Assembly: GCA_007258455.2 (NCBI GenBank)
Contig: VDFB02254908.1
Coordinates: 59,333 to 123,332, forward strand
Length of the DNA stretch: 64,000 bases
From: Sequoia sempervirens
Taxonomy: Eukaryota; Streptophyta; Pinopsida; Cupressales; Cupressaceae
Direction of reading: 5' to 3'
Each line of letters opens with the position of its first letter. Position 1 is the first letter of the stretch. Below are positions 10,746 to 22,678 of this stretch, one piece after another. Under the pieces are notes generated by a model. It was not told where the DNA came from, did not search any database, and saw only the letters and a program-made list of their open reading frames with translations. A program made the position numbers and the translations under genes.

Positions 10746-11522
10746 TCAAGACCAACAATATTTCTTTAAATGACCCAGCTTACCATAGTACCAAAAATCC
10801 CTCTTACCTTTAGATTGGGACCTCTTGTCCTTTGATTTTCCTTGTGACTTCCCACAACTTGTAGAATTGTTTCCTCTCTCCTTTTTTCTGCACCTGCTTT
10901 CAGCATTCAAAACATTACCTGATGTGGATGTTCCACCTGAGCTATTTCTACAAATTTCCTCATTTAAATTAACACCAACAACATCATCAAATTTTAATGT
11001 ATTGAAACTAGAAATAGAATTGCTATCAACCATTACCAAGCTATTCTAGCTTTCTGGAAAAAAATGCATAATCAAAAGAGCCCTAACTTCTTCATCAAAG
11101 TTTACATTTACAAAATTTAATTGACTGGTAACCATACTAAACTCATTTAAATGATTGGCAACTAACCCACCTTCTACCATTTTCATATTAAATAAATGCT
11201 TCCTAAGAAATAGCTTATTTAAAGCACAAGGCTTTTCATATAACTTCGCTAGGGTATCCATCAACTCTTGAGTTGTCTTTGATGTTGTAATATTGAATTC
11301 CACCAATTGTGCTAGGCATAAACGAATGGCTCCTAGTGCCTTTCTGTCCAAAATATGTCATTCCTAATCACTCATTGTTGTCAGTTTCTTTCCTATTCCT
11401 TTCAATGGCCTACATAAATCCTTCTGATAGAGATAATACTCCATCAACATATTCCATAACTGATAGTTCTTCCCATTGAATTTATCCACCTTCAATTTAC
11501 CCTCATCCTCAATTACTCCCAT
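10746..11522 (-). pseudogene. Ty1/copia gag (UBN2-type) with degraded zinc knuckle
   Basis: The start is the ATG at 11,520-11,522 (MGVIEDEGKLKVDKFNGKNY), with the typical FNG.NY..W opening of copia gag. Two stops follow near LTTMSD, then LDRKALGAIRLCLAQLVEFN, TTQELMDTLAKLYE, LFLRKHLFNMKM and LNEFSMV, the standard UBN2 landmarks. The zinc knuckle near the end reads FWYYGKLGHLKKYCW. The consensus CX2CX4HX4C has lost its first two cysteines (C to F and C to Y), leaving only H and the last C. The gene is a dead remnant but its identity is firm. Confidence 0.9.
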
Positions 11523-11582
11523 TTAATTTTGAGACTCCCATTCAACCATGAGACCTTTCTACAAAGGATAATTGAAAACAAA

Positions 11583-11596
11583 CCACTTTGATACCA
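11583..11596 (-). other. Copia primer binding site (tRNA-iMet type)
   Basis: The minus strand reads TGGTATCAAAGTGG two bases after an LTR end (CA at 11,599-11,600 on the minus strand). It matches the canonical TGGTATCAGAGC start with G-to-A and C-to-T changes. It fixes the minus orientation of the copia element. Confidence 0.8.
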
Positions 11597-11598
11597 CT

Positions 11599-11860
11599 TG
11601 TTAGGGTTATAAAGAAAATATCTAATAGTTAAATGTAGATTTGATAAATAAAATAGAGAAATAAAACACAAAAAATTATAGTAGAAACAAGACAACATGG
11701 AGAATTTAATGCAGTTCACCCAATTCGGGCTACATCCACAAAACCGCAACCATCCAATGATTTTAGGGCTTTACAAAGTCAATTTTTTTCTTTTTCAGTG
11801 ATGAAAAGAAAAAAATGGGAAAAAAATTCTCGGGGGCTACCACCCCCAAAAAAAAATTGG
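11599..11860 (-). repeat. 5' LTR of the minus-strand copia element
   Basis: The inner edge is TGTTAGGG at 11,599, next to the PBS. It contains ATGCAGTTCACCC and GGGCTACATCCAC and ends near a GGGGGCTACCACCCCC hairpin at about 11,831-11,846. The outer edge is not clear because no matching target duplication was found. Confidence 0.55.
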
Positions 11861-11944
11861 ACCTCGGTGAGGATACATGAACGGTGTACAATATAGCATG
11901 ATCATTCACCACATACTAACAAATAGGTACTTTATGATTCTTTG

Positions 11945-12110
11945 TAAAAGTGTTGTGAAGTGTTGTAACCCACTTTCACACTTTTCTAGGATATTTTTAA
12001 TATAATTTACTTAAATAACCAATTTTTATCACTTACCAAACCTTATTTCAAAGTGTTGTAAAGTGTTGTAACAAACTTTCACACTTTTCGAGGTTTGTCA
12101 TCAATAATTT
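11945..12110 (+). repeat. Tandem motif GTGTTGTAAAGTGTTGTAAC, 2 units
   Basis: Two units about 100 bp apart end in TTCACACTTTTC. The reverse-oriented G copies carry four such units, so the number varies between copies of the family. Confidence 0.7.
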
Positions 12111-13851
12111 AACCTTTCTTATGCTTAAACGGCCCCTTTATACACTTACACACCCTACTTAAGTGTACTTTTGAGAATAATTTCATTAAACATTATTTAA
12201 TACACTTTAATTCTCGGCACCCACTTAAATCTCCCTAGTGAGACCAAGTCACCACTTGGGGCAACTTAGTTCCACTTGGCTCAAAAATAAAAAAAAATAT
12301 TTCAAAATTTTGGTGGTATATTATTTTTTAAGACTTGCGCTCAACCTGTGATGAGGTATTTTGTGGAAATTTTATATAATAATTTATAAATATAGGGTTT
12401 TCCTCTCATCTTTTTCATCTCTTTAATATCTCCTCAATTTTCCTAATCATTCAAACAATTATCAAGCATTCAAGAATTCCAGGCATTCTCAAGCATACAT
12501 CTGTTAGAGCTTCTTCTTGCATATCTCTAGATTTATACTTCAAGGGTTTGGTGAGTTGTAGCATTGCATGTTTTTCATTCATCAATCTCTTTTCATTTCA
12601 TTTTCAAGGGTTTAATTACCAAACTATAGTTTGATCAAGGCAAACCTCTATTCACTAACCCTTAACAGTTTTTCCCATCTTTGCATGTGTTATGCAAGCC
12701 TTGTGTGCATATTTTTCAAAGAGCAAGGTGTGAAAAGTTCTCAACAATTCATCAAAGTCATTAAAAGTCAACAAAACCCTAAAAGAAGCTTGGAGAACAC
12801 CTACAAATCAAATTTTACAGATTCATATCTAGAAACCTGTTAAGAGCTAAAGCATAGACCGGGACCTACAGATTACATCTTTGAATTCCAAAAAATTTGA
12901 AGGTGGACTAATTCATCATTAGTGGTAAATTAGACCCACTTCTAGGCTTGAAAAGTGGTTGATGCAGTTCTTGGTACCCTTTTGGCTAAAACCTATTTCG
13001 GTAGAATTTCTTCAAAATAAGACTAAGTCACATAGCTTGGCGTAAGTGTCCTAGTTGGATTCAATAATGAATTCTATAGGATTCCAGAGCTCCTCTCCAT
13101 CACATTCCAGTTCCTAGATGCACCTCTTCAGTCTCATTAATTTATGTTACATTTTTTACATTTTTAGTTCATTTTGCATATCATAATGTGTTTTCAAACA
13201 AAGTGCATCTTCATAGTTTAGCATTAATAATCCATCTCTTTTATTAGTTATTTGCATCTAGGACATTTTATTTAGACATATTTCAATCATATTTGAATTA
13301 GTCTTGAGTGAACCATAAATATTTTTGGGATACCTCTCTCCTTTTAGGTGCAAAACCCTAGAAGTGTAAGAGAGCCTCCTATTCCAAAAACATAGGGTTT
13401 ATTTTGGTGAACTTGACTTTTGAACATCATATTTCTAATTTTAAGTGCATTTACATCTTAGGACTAGCTTATATTGGCATTTCATTGCATTTTACATTGT
13501 TTAAATTGCATCCTAGGGTTTCTAAATTTGCATTAGTGAAAAGATCATCTAGCTTACATTTTTGCACTTTTTTTCATTGAAAAATAATAAAAAATTTGCA
13601 TTTCCATATTGCATCTTCATCTGAAAACCTAAAAATCATAAAATCAATTTAAAATTTTTGAATTGTTTTGAAAAAATCATGACCTAGACTCATTCGCCAC
13701 CTTGGGCGACTTAGATCATTTGCATATTTTACACTACATTTTCTATCATTTCTAGTTCATTCTCTGCATTTCTATTTTTTTTATTACATCTTTGTTACTA
13801 TTCTTAATTTTTTTTTTCATTCACTTTCCTACCTTTGAATTTTCTTTCATC

Positions 13852-14091
13852 ATGGATATGTATTTTAATAAGCTTTGGATATCATTAAAATCTTTAGTTG
13901 ACATGTCAAACTATGCCTTTGGAACTAGTCCTAATGACATTGAACTTCCACATGCTCCTTCAACTCCTCATGCATATCCTTGTGATAATGACATCACTGG
14001 AGAAGATCATGATAGCATGAATAAGTTCCTAAATGACTGTCTTAATAACCTTGAAGCTAATTCATCCTTTTATCCATCCATGAAACAATAA
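13852..14091 (+). pseudogene. Family G leader ORF (N-terminal part of a gag-like protein)
   Basis: ATG at 13,852 to TAA at 14,089-14,091 gives 79 residues opening MDMYFNKLWISLKSLVDMS, then NDIELPHAPSTPHA, an acidic GEDHDSMNK stretch and LNNLEANSSFYPSMKQ. Two independent minus-strand copies (35,281-34,970 and 44,114-43,803) keep the same order of motifs and the start codon, which indicates past selection as protein. The frame stops at MKQ here but runs further in the other copies. The function is not recognised; position and the following zinc knuckle suggest gag. Confidence 0.6.
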
Positions 14092-14435
14092 GACCTTCCT
14101 ACAATAACACCTCCTGATATGTTTAGTTAGTTACATCCTGAAACAAACGATGAACCTAAGTTCCCTACACATGCTAAACCTAGCTCTTCTAAACACACAT
14201 TGAATCAACCATTTTATGATAATAAAGTAACCAATAATCCAATCAATCTTAAAGAAACCAATGGCAAAGGTTTTACCATTTAGAGAAAACAAGGATGTGA
14301 CAAAACCATTTAATATTGCATTCATCAACTCTTAGAACAAACATCAAATGATGAAAATACAATGAGATTAGGTTATCAAAATCCCTCTCATAACAACAAC
14401 CCTCCTAGAAATATCTACAACTTTGTGATGATGGC

Positions 14436-14840
14436 ATGGTGATCTTTGATTTCCCTCCTGATCTAAATGCCCTTCTTCCTCAAGAGCACCCCTTGACTGA
14501 TAACAATGAAAAGGATGCAAGGATCACTTTGGTTCCTCCTCCTTCCATTCAAGAAAAGGGTGAATGTAGCAAACACAAGAGGTCTTACAAATTACAAAAA
14601 GTCAAGTTTTCTCTCCATCCACCACCTGAATGTGAAAGTAAATTACAAAATATGTTAAACAAAGGACTCATATTATTACCACCTATGAATAGGTTGGCGA
14701 TATATCATAAAGATTCCAATGTTCCACATTGCGCATATCATCACGTTCTTGGACATAGAAGTGATAAGTGTCATCAATTGAAAGAAATATTGAGAAAGTA
14801 TCATTTTGATGGTGATAAGTGCTATCCAATAATTCCATAA
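14436..14840 (+). pseudogene. Family G gag-like ORF with CCHC-type zinc knuckle
   Basis: 134 codons are open. The middle holds IQEKGECSKHKRSYKLQKVK and HPPPECESKLQ. The C-terminus reads HCAYHHVLGHRSDKCHQLKE, a C-X2-H-X4-H-X4-C arrangement like the nucleic-acid-binding knuckle of many plant Ty3/gypsy gag proteins. A paralog sits at 33,808-34,212, and a broken one lies on the minus strand around 43,650-43,440. Upstream stops separate it from the leader ORF. It is a plausible gag fragment; no enzymatic domain follows before the gypsy insertion at 15,136. Confidence 0.7.
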
Positions 14841-15130
14841 AACACTCTCCAACTCCTTGTCATGTCATAGTTGTAGAACATTCCATTGTCATTATTGCAT
14901 GACCTTTCCCATCACTTACCTTAGCTCATTCTTTCCTTGCACCCAGTGGGGACAAGACATTGCTAGCCTTGACCTAGTAGTGCATTTTCCATTGTCCCTT
15001 AGCTACATTATTCACCTTCTGCTTATACCAACTAAGATTGGGAGGTGGATGACTTGCTCGATGGTTGACTCACATTTTGCTTACTAGTCTTTTGCATTTT
15101 CATTTTCTCTTTCTTTTGTGTGTTTGCATG

Positions 15131-15135
15131 TGTGT
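15131..15135 (+). other. Target-site duplication TGTGT, left
   Basis: TGTGT precedes the left LTR and recurs at 26,590-26,594 after the right LTR. The paralogous empty site at 34,504-34,508 has a single TGTGT. Confidence 0.9.
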
Positions 15136-16443
15136 TGGTCGCACCCACAAAAGGATATGAAAATCACAGTGAAACCTTTTCCTAGGAATTGGACATTCCA
15201 ACAGGTGACTAATATCTTTCTATGGACATTCATTTACTTGTCAAACCAAGGGACGTATACTTTAAATGGTGCAGCAAAATATATGCACTAAGAATTGGTT
15301 TCGGTCAAAACTTAGCAGAAATAAATACTGGAAAGGAATTTTATCTACGCTACAAGAAGGTAATGCAAAGTTCTTTAACTCAACTATGATTTAATTAAAT
15401 TAGAAACCATAATAGCTACGACTAAAACACAAACTATGAACTGGCCTTATGCTACAGGAACAAGCGCAAGGATGGATTCCCTATGCTGCAGGAGCAATAC
15501 AAGACTGAGTTTGTATGAAACCTTCAAAGATGAAAGCTAACTGAAGATCAATAGAAAAGAATAGCTAACTAACTAGCTACAAATACTTACTAAGTGGGCC
15601 CCCTTAGCAAGCATCTACTTATCACGTAGGCGCTGAACTTAGAACTTCATCAAACATTATTCATGAAAATAGAATGGTATACATTGCTTTGTTGATATGG
15701 AAACTAACAACAAACTTTATCTCTTGTCAAACAGATTTTGCTTTTTATTATCATACTAATTCTTATATGATATCTGCTATCACTATGCTTCTATCTTACT
15801 CTAACTATCATCTCCTTCCTCACTCATGCAGGAGGAGTACTTTATTTAAAATCAGGAGAGCAACTAACTAACTAACCCTATCAAAGAAAGACGTGGAAGT
15901 AAAGTGTATCCCAGGATCAAGGAACAAACTTCATAAATGAATTTATGCATTCAACCCGATCCGGAGAGAATCTAGCGCTCCACTCTTTTCAGATTGACTA
16001 TCATTAAAAATCTTTCCCAATGGTTTCTGTCAAAGAGTCTTTGCCAGAGCTTCCTTGAAGTCATGCAGGAAATAGACTTTACTGCAAGGCCGAGATCGGC
16101 TGCACTTGACTCGATCATACTTCTTCAACAACCTACGAAACAAAAGGTAACAGGTGCAAAAGAAAAGGCGTATGGCACATACACAATAGCCATTCATTAA
16201 TCACATATTTAAATCTATTTCATCATTCAAAAACTGTATGCGATATACTAGTCATTTAAGGAGTCAACGGGGTAATAAATGTAGTCAAGTCAACACAATA
16301 AGCTGTAGGAATATGAAAATTATTTGCTACAAGATATCCCAATAAAAAGTTTCAACAAAGTTTAAACAACCACAAATAACAAAAGTAAAGATATTAAAAG
16401 TCCATCATAATATCCAAACTATGAGCACATTTTAAGCTCATCA
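15136..16443 (-). repeat. 3' LTR of the gypsy element
   Basis: Its 1,308 bp run from TGGTCGCACCC to AGCTCATCA. It is collinear with the other LTR along its whole length with scattered substitutions, mostly transitions, so the insertion is old. A TTTAAATAAAG string on the minus strand near 15,840-15,852 is a possible TATA box. The same open frame appears in both LTRs (15,674-15,871 and 25,820-26,017), but it has no recognised domain and is not taken as a gene. Confidence 0.92.
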
Positions 16444-16460
16444 TTATGCCCCCTACTTAG
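16444..16460 (-). other. Polypurine tract of the gypsy element
   Basis: The minus strand reads CTAAGTAGGGGGCATAA immediately upstream of the 3' LTR, the standard PPT location. Confidence 0.75.
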
Positions 16461-19400
16461 CCCAATGCTGGTCCTCCAACATTAACTTTCCTGGTAGTTT
16501 CTCTAAAATCAGTGGTTGTGGCATGACTCTAAAATGGAGTTCCAAACTTGTAATAAAATCCTTTGAGAGTATGCCACCTCTCATACCTAAGAGCTTCTAA
16601 ATTATCATTAAGATTAGTAGCCTGATAAGGATAAAGGGGCCACATTAGCATAGGAGGTTTGAATGTCAATGGCAACTATAGTTCAAATCTCTTTTGAACT
16701 CCCAATTGTATATATCTGCTTGATCGTTTAAAAGCTGCTGTGAAATTTAGGGGACTGTGAGGTTCAGACCTTCTTAGCCCAACAGTTAATCTTTCCCACC
16801 ATTACTCACTTCTGGTGTATGCCAGTCTCCAAAATGAATATGACTGTTTGTGAAATTCATCATATACTTGTTTCCTGAGATCAAATATTTTCTCTCTGGC
16901 TGTACTATTATGAATGCCATATGTCAGAGTAAACCAGGTTTTCAACATTGCATGGGGGTTTAAACTTTGAGAGCATAATGGAACAGGCTCATTTCTCTCA
17001 GCTTCCTCATATATTTCTCATTGCCTACCATAATTCGCTTCATTTGCTGCCCATGACATAAATGATATCAAATGGATATCACCAATATATAGAAGAGGGT
17101 TCCATTCTGTTTTAGATGGAATTAAAAAGCCATGTAAATAAAATTCACACAGAGAATTTCTTAACCAATTAGGGGCTGCCTAGTATGCTTCATAAAATTC
17201 TTTAGCAGTGTGAAGTATAGGATCTTGATTTCAAGAAATTCTCATTAGTTGGAACCATAAGAACTGTTCCTTAAGGAAAAAAACATAAACTTTGGGTGGT
17301 GGTCTGCATTCCATAATCTGACCAGTTACTTTTAACATTTCATCCATTTTTGATTTTAACTCAGAAATTTCCTGTTTCTGACTTTCAATTTTCTTTTTCA
17401 GTTTCTTCCTTTCTACCTCCCATAGACTTTGTTGCATGTCAGTCTAGGCTATGTGCCAGAAAGTCAGGGTTTGCAATGTAACTGTTTCCCAGTTAGCTTT
17501 GACATATTCTAGAAACTCAATCAAAAACATCTTCTTATAAACAACAATGGCTTTACAAGTTGTAGGGTGAAATATAGCTTCACTAGGCACATTCAATTAT
17601 TCAGTGTGTTCCTGCTCTTCCTGCAAGATGAATTCTTGTTTATGTAGTGGAGAAGACTGTGCTTTCTCCGAAAAACTACATAGCAGCAGTAGCCAAGTCA
17701 TCAAGACTTGGTAACCCTTGCTCATTATGCCTCATTTCTTTTGTCTCAACTTGTTCCTCTTCAGGAACGAATGAACTCTGAGCAACATTCTCAGACACAT
17801 TCTGAGAAACATCAAATTCAGACTCTACAAACCCTTCTGAAATTACAATAACCTCTGGTTGAGGTGAAGCAGGGGAGGTCTTACATTATTTCCTTGTGGA
17901 AACTCTTCTTGGCACTGGTGCGGCTGCAGGAGGTGTTCTGATAGCCTTCCTCTTTCTGGTCTACTTAGAGGGCTCTGCCCTACTAGAGGATGATGGTGAA
18001 CTCGTGTTAGCAACAGGTGTTGCTGTAGGAGAGACGACTATAGGGGAAGGTGCTGCAGGAGAAGAGCATTGCCTTTTCCGAGAATGAGGGTCAGACTTTG
18101 GGGTTTGTTTTTCCCCAGATGACTCACTCGCCTTTGTTTTTCCCTTCTCTCTCCTAGTGGCAGACCAAGTTTGTACTCAAGTAGAGGATTCTGGTGGGGG
18201 AGCTATAGGACCAGGTGTAGGACTAGGTGCTACAGGAGCAGATGACCCTTGCCTTGTTCTACTGGTAGACGCAATTTATTTCTTCTTTTTCTGAGGCCAT
18301 GGGGTAAGTACCCTAGGGGGTTGTGGAATTTGCAAGCCCTTTAGGGCAACAAATTGTTGCCAAGAAAGAGGTGAGACATTTCTCAAAGAGCGCTCAATCA
18401 GTAATTTGATAAGGCCATGGTGAGCAACAAAATTATCTTTCCCTTGTTGGGTTCCATGGGCACTTTATTCTAGAAATTTTGACAGAAAATTTAGAACATT
18501 TACAACTAACCCATGCCTCATATGACTTAATAATTTGAAATGATGAGAATTTAGGTAGGAGAAACGACCTTCACAGGTTAAATACCTGATTATGTAGGTA
18601 GCGTATTTTGAATAAGGAGGAGGCAACGATACACGCTTGCATCCCTACTTGGAGATTTCCAAAGGTCCATCAGTGGGCATTGAAAACTCAGCCCTTGCAG
18701 TAGCAGCATCTGAAGAAAAATTTTCTCCAATGGCTGGAAGCCTGGTTACTTCAACAATTTTTTCTTCAGTTGCAACAACCGTTAGACCCCACATAGTAGC
18801 TTCCCCTTCATAAAGGGTTCTCAAAAATTCTCCAGCAGCCTCCTCATCAAAAGTATTTAAACTCAAGAAGTAGTTTAACCATCCACAGAGGCTGAATGTG
18901 TGGACTATTTGAGGATTTTGCAATAATAATTCATGAGCTATAGGCTCATGTCACACCAGCTGACCACCCATGTTCACAGTTTTCCTTTGGCCGAACTCAA
19001 TTCCCTACTGAAAATTCAAATGCTCTGTTTCCCTTTATGTTCTGGTTTTTCTCCTATCGTGTCGTCACATTTCTTTCTTTTCCAAAAATAAACTTTTTGA
19101 ACAAGCAATTTTAATCATAATTTACAAGAAAAACATGCAATAAAAAGGACATGCAATCATATTTGGAAAGTACCAGAAAAATATTAAAGAAAGGTTATTT
19201 GCGCAGTTATGGCAGTAACAAAAAGATAGGTTTTAAAAGGTGGATTACCTCGCCTCCTACTTAGAGTATGACATGTGTCCTCACATGTACTAAAGAATAG
19301 TCGGAGATCGGGTAATAATGACTGGTACTGTCATAGCAGAAAATGAATAGAATAAAATAAATCAAATATGTGATAACAAAAGATATGGCGTACCTTTGAT

Positions 19401-19740
19401 AATTGCATGTACGTGCGAAGAAAGATGAAGGCGTCTACATGAGTTGACAGTTGGGAATGATATCATAATTAAGGGTGATGCAGATGGATGAAGTGGATGG
19501 GTGACATGGGTGGACGAGATGAATGGATGGAATGGATGGGTGGGATGGATGGAAGATAAAGAAATGGTATGGGGAAATAAATGAGAATGGAGAAAAAGGG
19601 GTTTCATTAAAAAGAAAACCTTTATTATGGGCATGCTTTTTTCAAAATTATGGTGAAGTTGCAGGAAAAAGGCTAAAGTCTTTGGCTACAGGAAGAGTAG
19701 TGGGAGGATCCTGAATGAACTGCTGCATGAATTATTTTTT
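16461..19740 (-). pseudogene. Extra 3' region of the gypsy element (env-position ORF remnants)
   Basis: About 3.3 kb lies between integrase and PPT, as in plant Athila/Tat elements that carry a further ORF there. On the minus strand, 18,923-18,645 is open (92 aa) with FSLCGWLNYFLSLNTFDEEA and a FLRTLYEGEATMWG segment, reminiscent of the plant-transposon-like ORF of those lineages, but I cannot assign a function. Then comes a low-complexity region (17,600-18,300, many S/P/A codons) and a coiled-coil-like stretch at 17,437-17,231 (KKLKKKIESQKQEISELKSK). Stops separate these parts. No transmembrane env signature is visible. Confidence 0.55.
19490..19560. repeat. GGATGGATGG-rich simple repeat
   Basis: A short run of degenerate GGATG/GGATGG units (such as GATGGATGGAATGGATGGGT) lies inside the extra region of the gypsy element. 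It produces long spurious open frames on both strands. Confidence 0.7.
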
Positions 19741-20990
19741 TGAAATTGGTTTATGGTACAACCAGAGTCGGTGGCCATTAACTAGCAATTTAAAATAGAC
19801 TGGATCAATTGTCACCAGCTGTACAGCTCCATTGTCAAACACATTCTCAACTTCATAGGGGCCAAGCCAGCGTGTTGTGAGCTTACCTTGGTTCTCTTGA
19901 TATCTGGAATCATATAACAGAGCCCAATCACCAGCAGAAAATTTCCTAGTTTTAATGTGTTGATCATGCCATTTCTTCCTTTGCTATTGGATTGCTTATG
20001 TATGTTGCAGGGCGGCTTTTCTCATTTCATCCAAAGCATTTAGCTGTAGGAGATGGTCTTTCTATGCTTCAGATATTTCCATATTGAGTTCAAGAGTTGT
20101 CCTCAAAGTTTTGTGCTCAAATTCTATGGGCAACATGGCTATTTTCCTATAAAGCATTTCAAAAGGTGTAAACCCAGTTTTGTCTTCCATGTAGTTCTGT
20201 AGGCCCAAACTGCTTCACGAAGTCTATTGCTCCAATATTTTCTATGGATCTACACTGTCTTTGTTAGGATCACCTCAATTTCCCTATTTATTACCTCCAC
20301 CTAACCATTGGCTTGAGGGTGATAGGGGCTAGACTTCCTATGTTTGATTTTATAGTCATTCATTAGTGTAGTGATCAAATTTGATGTGAACTGAGCTCCC
20401 TGATCAGTTACAAGCTCTCTGGGAACTCCAAATCTAGTAAAAATTTGTTCATATAGAAATTTAGCAACCTTGTTATCTCGAGCATGATTCATAGCTTTTA
20501 CCTCAACCTACTTTGTTACATAGTCCGTGCAAACTAGAATGTATGACTTGCCATTTGATAGTGGATCAATTGGTCCCACAAAATCCATCCCCCATTTATC
20601 AAAAGGGCTGACTATTACCTATGGATAAGGTGGCATTTCATCTGACTTGGTTGGTCTTCCCATACGCTGGCATCTATCACATTTCCTTGTATAGGCCACA
20701 ACATCCTTGTGTAATGTTGGCTAGTAGTACCCTATTGTAAGAACCTTCATTGATGTTCTTTTTGATGCAAAATGTCCCCCACATGGTTCATCATGGCAAG
20801 CATGCAAGATATCATAAGTCTCATCTTCTTTTACACATCTTCGCATCACTTGATTAGGTCCAGTATAAAACAGACAATTTGAAATCCATGAAAAGTTAAA
20901 ACTTTTCTCTATTAGCAATTTATTTTCTTTTAGAAAAAATGAGCTGGTATTCTGCTTGCTGCTAGATAATTGGCAATGTCTGCATACCAT
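19741..20990 (-). pseudogene. Ty3/gypsy integrase
   Basis: The order on the minus strand starts with a zinc-binding region, HACHDEPCGGHFASKRT and, further on, CDRCQRMGRPTKSDEMP. The core contains KWGMDFVGPIDPLSNGKSY and VTDQGAQFTSNLITTLMND, carrying the first two catalytic aspartates, then SSPYHPQANG, a TAG stop, and VEVINREIEVIL, which holds the catalytic glutamate. Relatives read QANGQVE, so the stop is a CAG-to-TAG change. The C-terminal domain reads LTTRWLGPYEVENVFDNGAV, then VNGHRLWLYHKP near 19,760. Identity is firm and the gene is inactive. Confidence 0.92.
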
Positions 20991-22255
20991 AGTGTATGTG
21001 CAGCAATAGAAAAAAAGTGTTCATCTGGGAACCTATCATCAATGACCTCATGTTGAACAGGTGCAACTAATTGAAGTCTTGATAAAAAGTCAGCTACAAC
21101 ATTAACTCTTCATGGTTTATCAATTATTGTAATGTCAAATTCTTGTAACAATAGGAGCCATCATGCCAATCTACCATAAATGGTAGGTTTGTTCATCAGA
21201 TACTTGATTGCTGCATGGTCAATATGGATGAATATCTAATAACTTATGACATAATGCCTAAATTTATTCAAAGCATACACTATTGCGAGCAATTCCTTTT
21301 ATATAACAGTATAATTGAGCTCAGGACCTTGAAGGTTCTTGCTGATAAAGTAAATAGCATACTCAATTGAATTTTTTTTTTGACTTAAAACTGCTCCTAT
21401 ACAAAAATCAAAGGCATCAACATGTATGTGAAAAGGTAAATTCCATTTTGGACCTTGAAGAATAGGGGCTTGAGTAAGCAAGTCCTTTAGTTGTAGGAAA
21501 TATTTTTCACAGGCCTCTGTCCACTCGAATTGAGAATCCTTAGTTAACAAGGCATAAAGTAGGCTAGCAATTTTACTGAAATCTTTTATAAACCTTCTAT
21601 AATACCCTGCATGGCCAAGGAAACTTCTGACATCTTTTTGTTTTGCACGAGTTTGTAAATTCAGAATAACTTCAATTTTAGCAGTGTCGACCTGAATTCC
21701 ATTCTTTGAAATATGATGACCTAGAACAATGCCTTCTTCCATCATTAGAAAATATTTTTTACTGTTTAGAGACAAATTTTTCTCTCTACACCTTTTCAAT
21801 ACCTTTTCTAAATTCACCAGTGCTTCTTCAAATGTGACTCCATAGGTAGTGAAATCATTCATATAAATCTCCATATAGTCATGAGATATATCAGCAAAGA
21901 TACTAATTATTGCTCTCTGAAATATTGTTGGCGCATTGCATAGACCAAAAGGCAAGACCGAATAAGCAAATGTTCCCCATGGACAGGTAAAAGTGGTCTT
22001 ATCTTGATCTTCAGGGGCAATTTTTATCTGATTGTACCCACTATAACCATCCAAAAAAGAAAAATATCTTTTGCCAAACAGTGAGTCTAGTACTTGGTCT
22101 ACAAAAGGTAGTGGAAAGTGATCTTTTTTAGTGGCATTATTCAACTCTCTGTAATCTACACACACTCTCCATTTTCCACCTTTCTTGGGGACAATAACTA
22201 ATGGAGAAACCCATTGACTGTCAGAGATTGGATAAATAAAACCAGCATCAAGCAA
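20991..22255 (-). pseudogene. Ty3/gypsy reverse transcriptase and RNase H
   Basis: From MLDAGFIYPISDSQWVSPLV the RT runs open for 318 codons to 21,299. It holds KWRVCVDYRELNNATKKDHF, FSFLDGYSGYNQI, TTFTCPWGTFAYSVLPFGLC and the active site MEIYMNDFTTYG, then LGHHISKNGIQVD and SFLGHAGYYRRFIKDFSKIA. YMND replaces the invariant YxDD (GAT to AAT), which should abolish polymerase activity. RNase H follows after a stop: KELLAIVYALNKFRHY, then FIHIDHAAIKYLMNKP near 21,200. The DHFPLPF and FLDGYSGYNQI wording is typical of Athila/Tat-type plant gypsy. Confidence 0.95.
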
Positions 22256-22678
22256 CTTTTGAAGCTCACTTTTAACTATTTCTCTAAGTGCTAGATTTAC
22301 TCTTCTTTGAGGTTGCCTAACTGGTAAACAATCTTATTTGATATATATCCTGTGAGTACAAATTCAAGGATCTATTCCTTGCATGTCCCCATATTCCCAT
22401 GCAAAAGTTTTATGCTGATCTTGTAGCATTTTTAATAAGATAGCCTATTGAGATTGTAACAACTTGCTATTGATATTCAAACAATGACTTGGAGATAATT
22501 CTATCTGTTTGGTGAGATTACTCATAGAATCTACAGGTGATGTTTGTACCTCTTTTGGAAGCAAGTTATAAAAAATTGCAGGAGGTTTAGGCAGTGAACT
22601 CTTAGAATTTGGTTGTTGCAGGAAACATTGTAGATGGCTGCCATTTGGATCAGATGAACTACCCGTATTAGAGTTAAA
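22256..22678 (-). other. Degenerate protease-RT linker of the gypsy element
   Basis: The polyprotein frame is interrupted here by several stops and carries no recognisable domain. Confidence 0.5.

Larger units (their letters stand above)
11930..15135 (+). mobile_element. Family G retroelement, 5' part, plus strand
   Basis: This segment is repeated in reverse orientation at 34,826-37,670 and 43,438-46,490 and in part at 33,421-34,552. It starts with two units of a GTGTTGTAAAGTGTTGTAAC motif (11,950-12,100). A leader ORF (13,852-14,091) and a gag-like zinc-knuckle ORF (14,436-14,840) follow. It is interrupted at 15,135 by the large gypsy element and resumes at 26,595. No protease or RT of this family is seen in the window, so its class is inferred as LTR retrotransposon (gag part only). 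Confidence 0.7.

Noticed and set aside
15674..15871. 65-residue open frame in the left LTR (with a twin at 25,820-26,017)
   Set aside because: It is duplicated only because it lies in the two LTRs; it is on the antisense strand of the element and has no domain.
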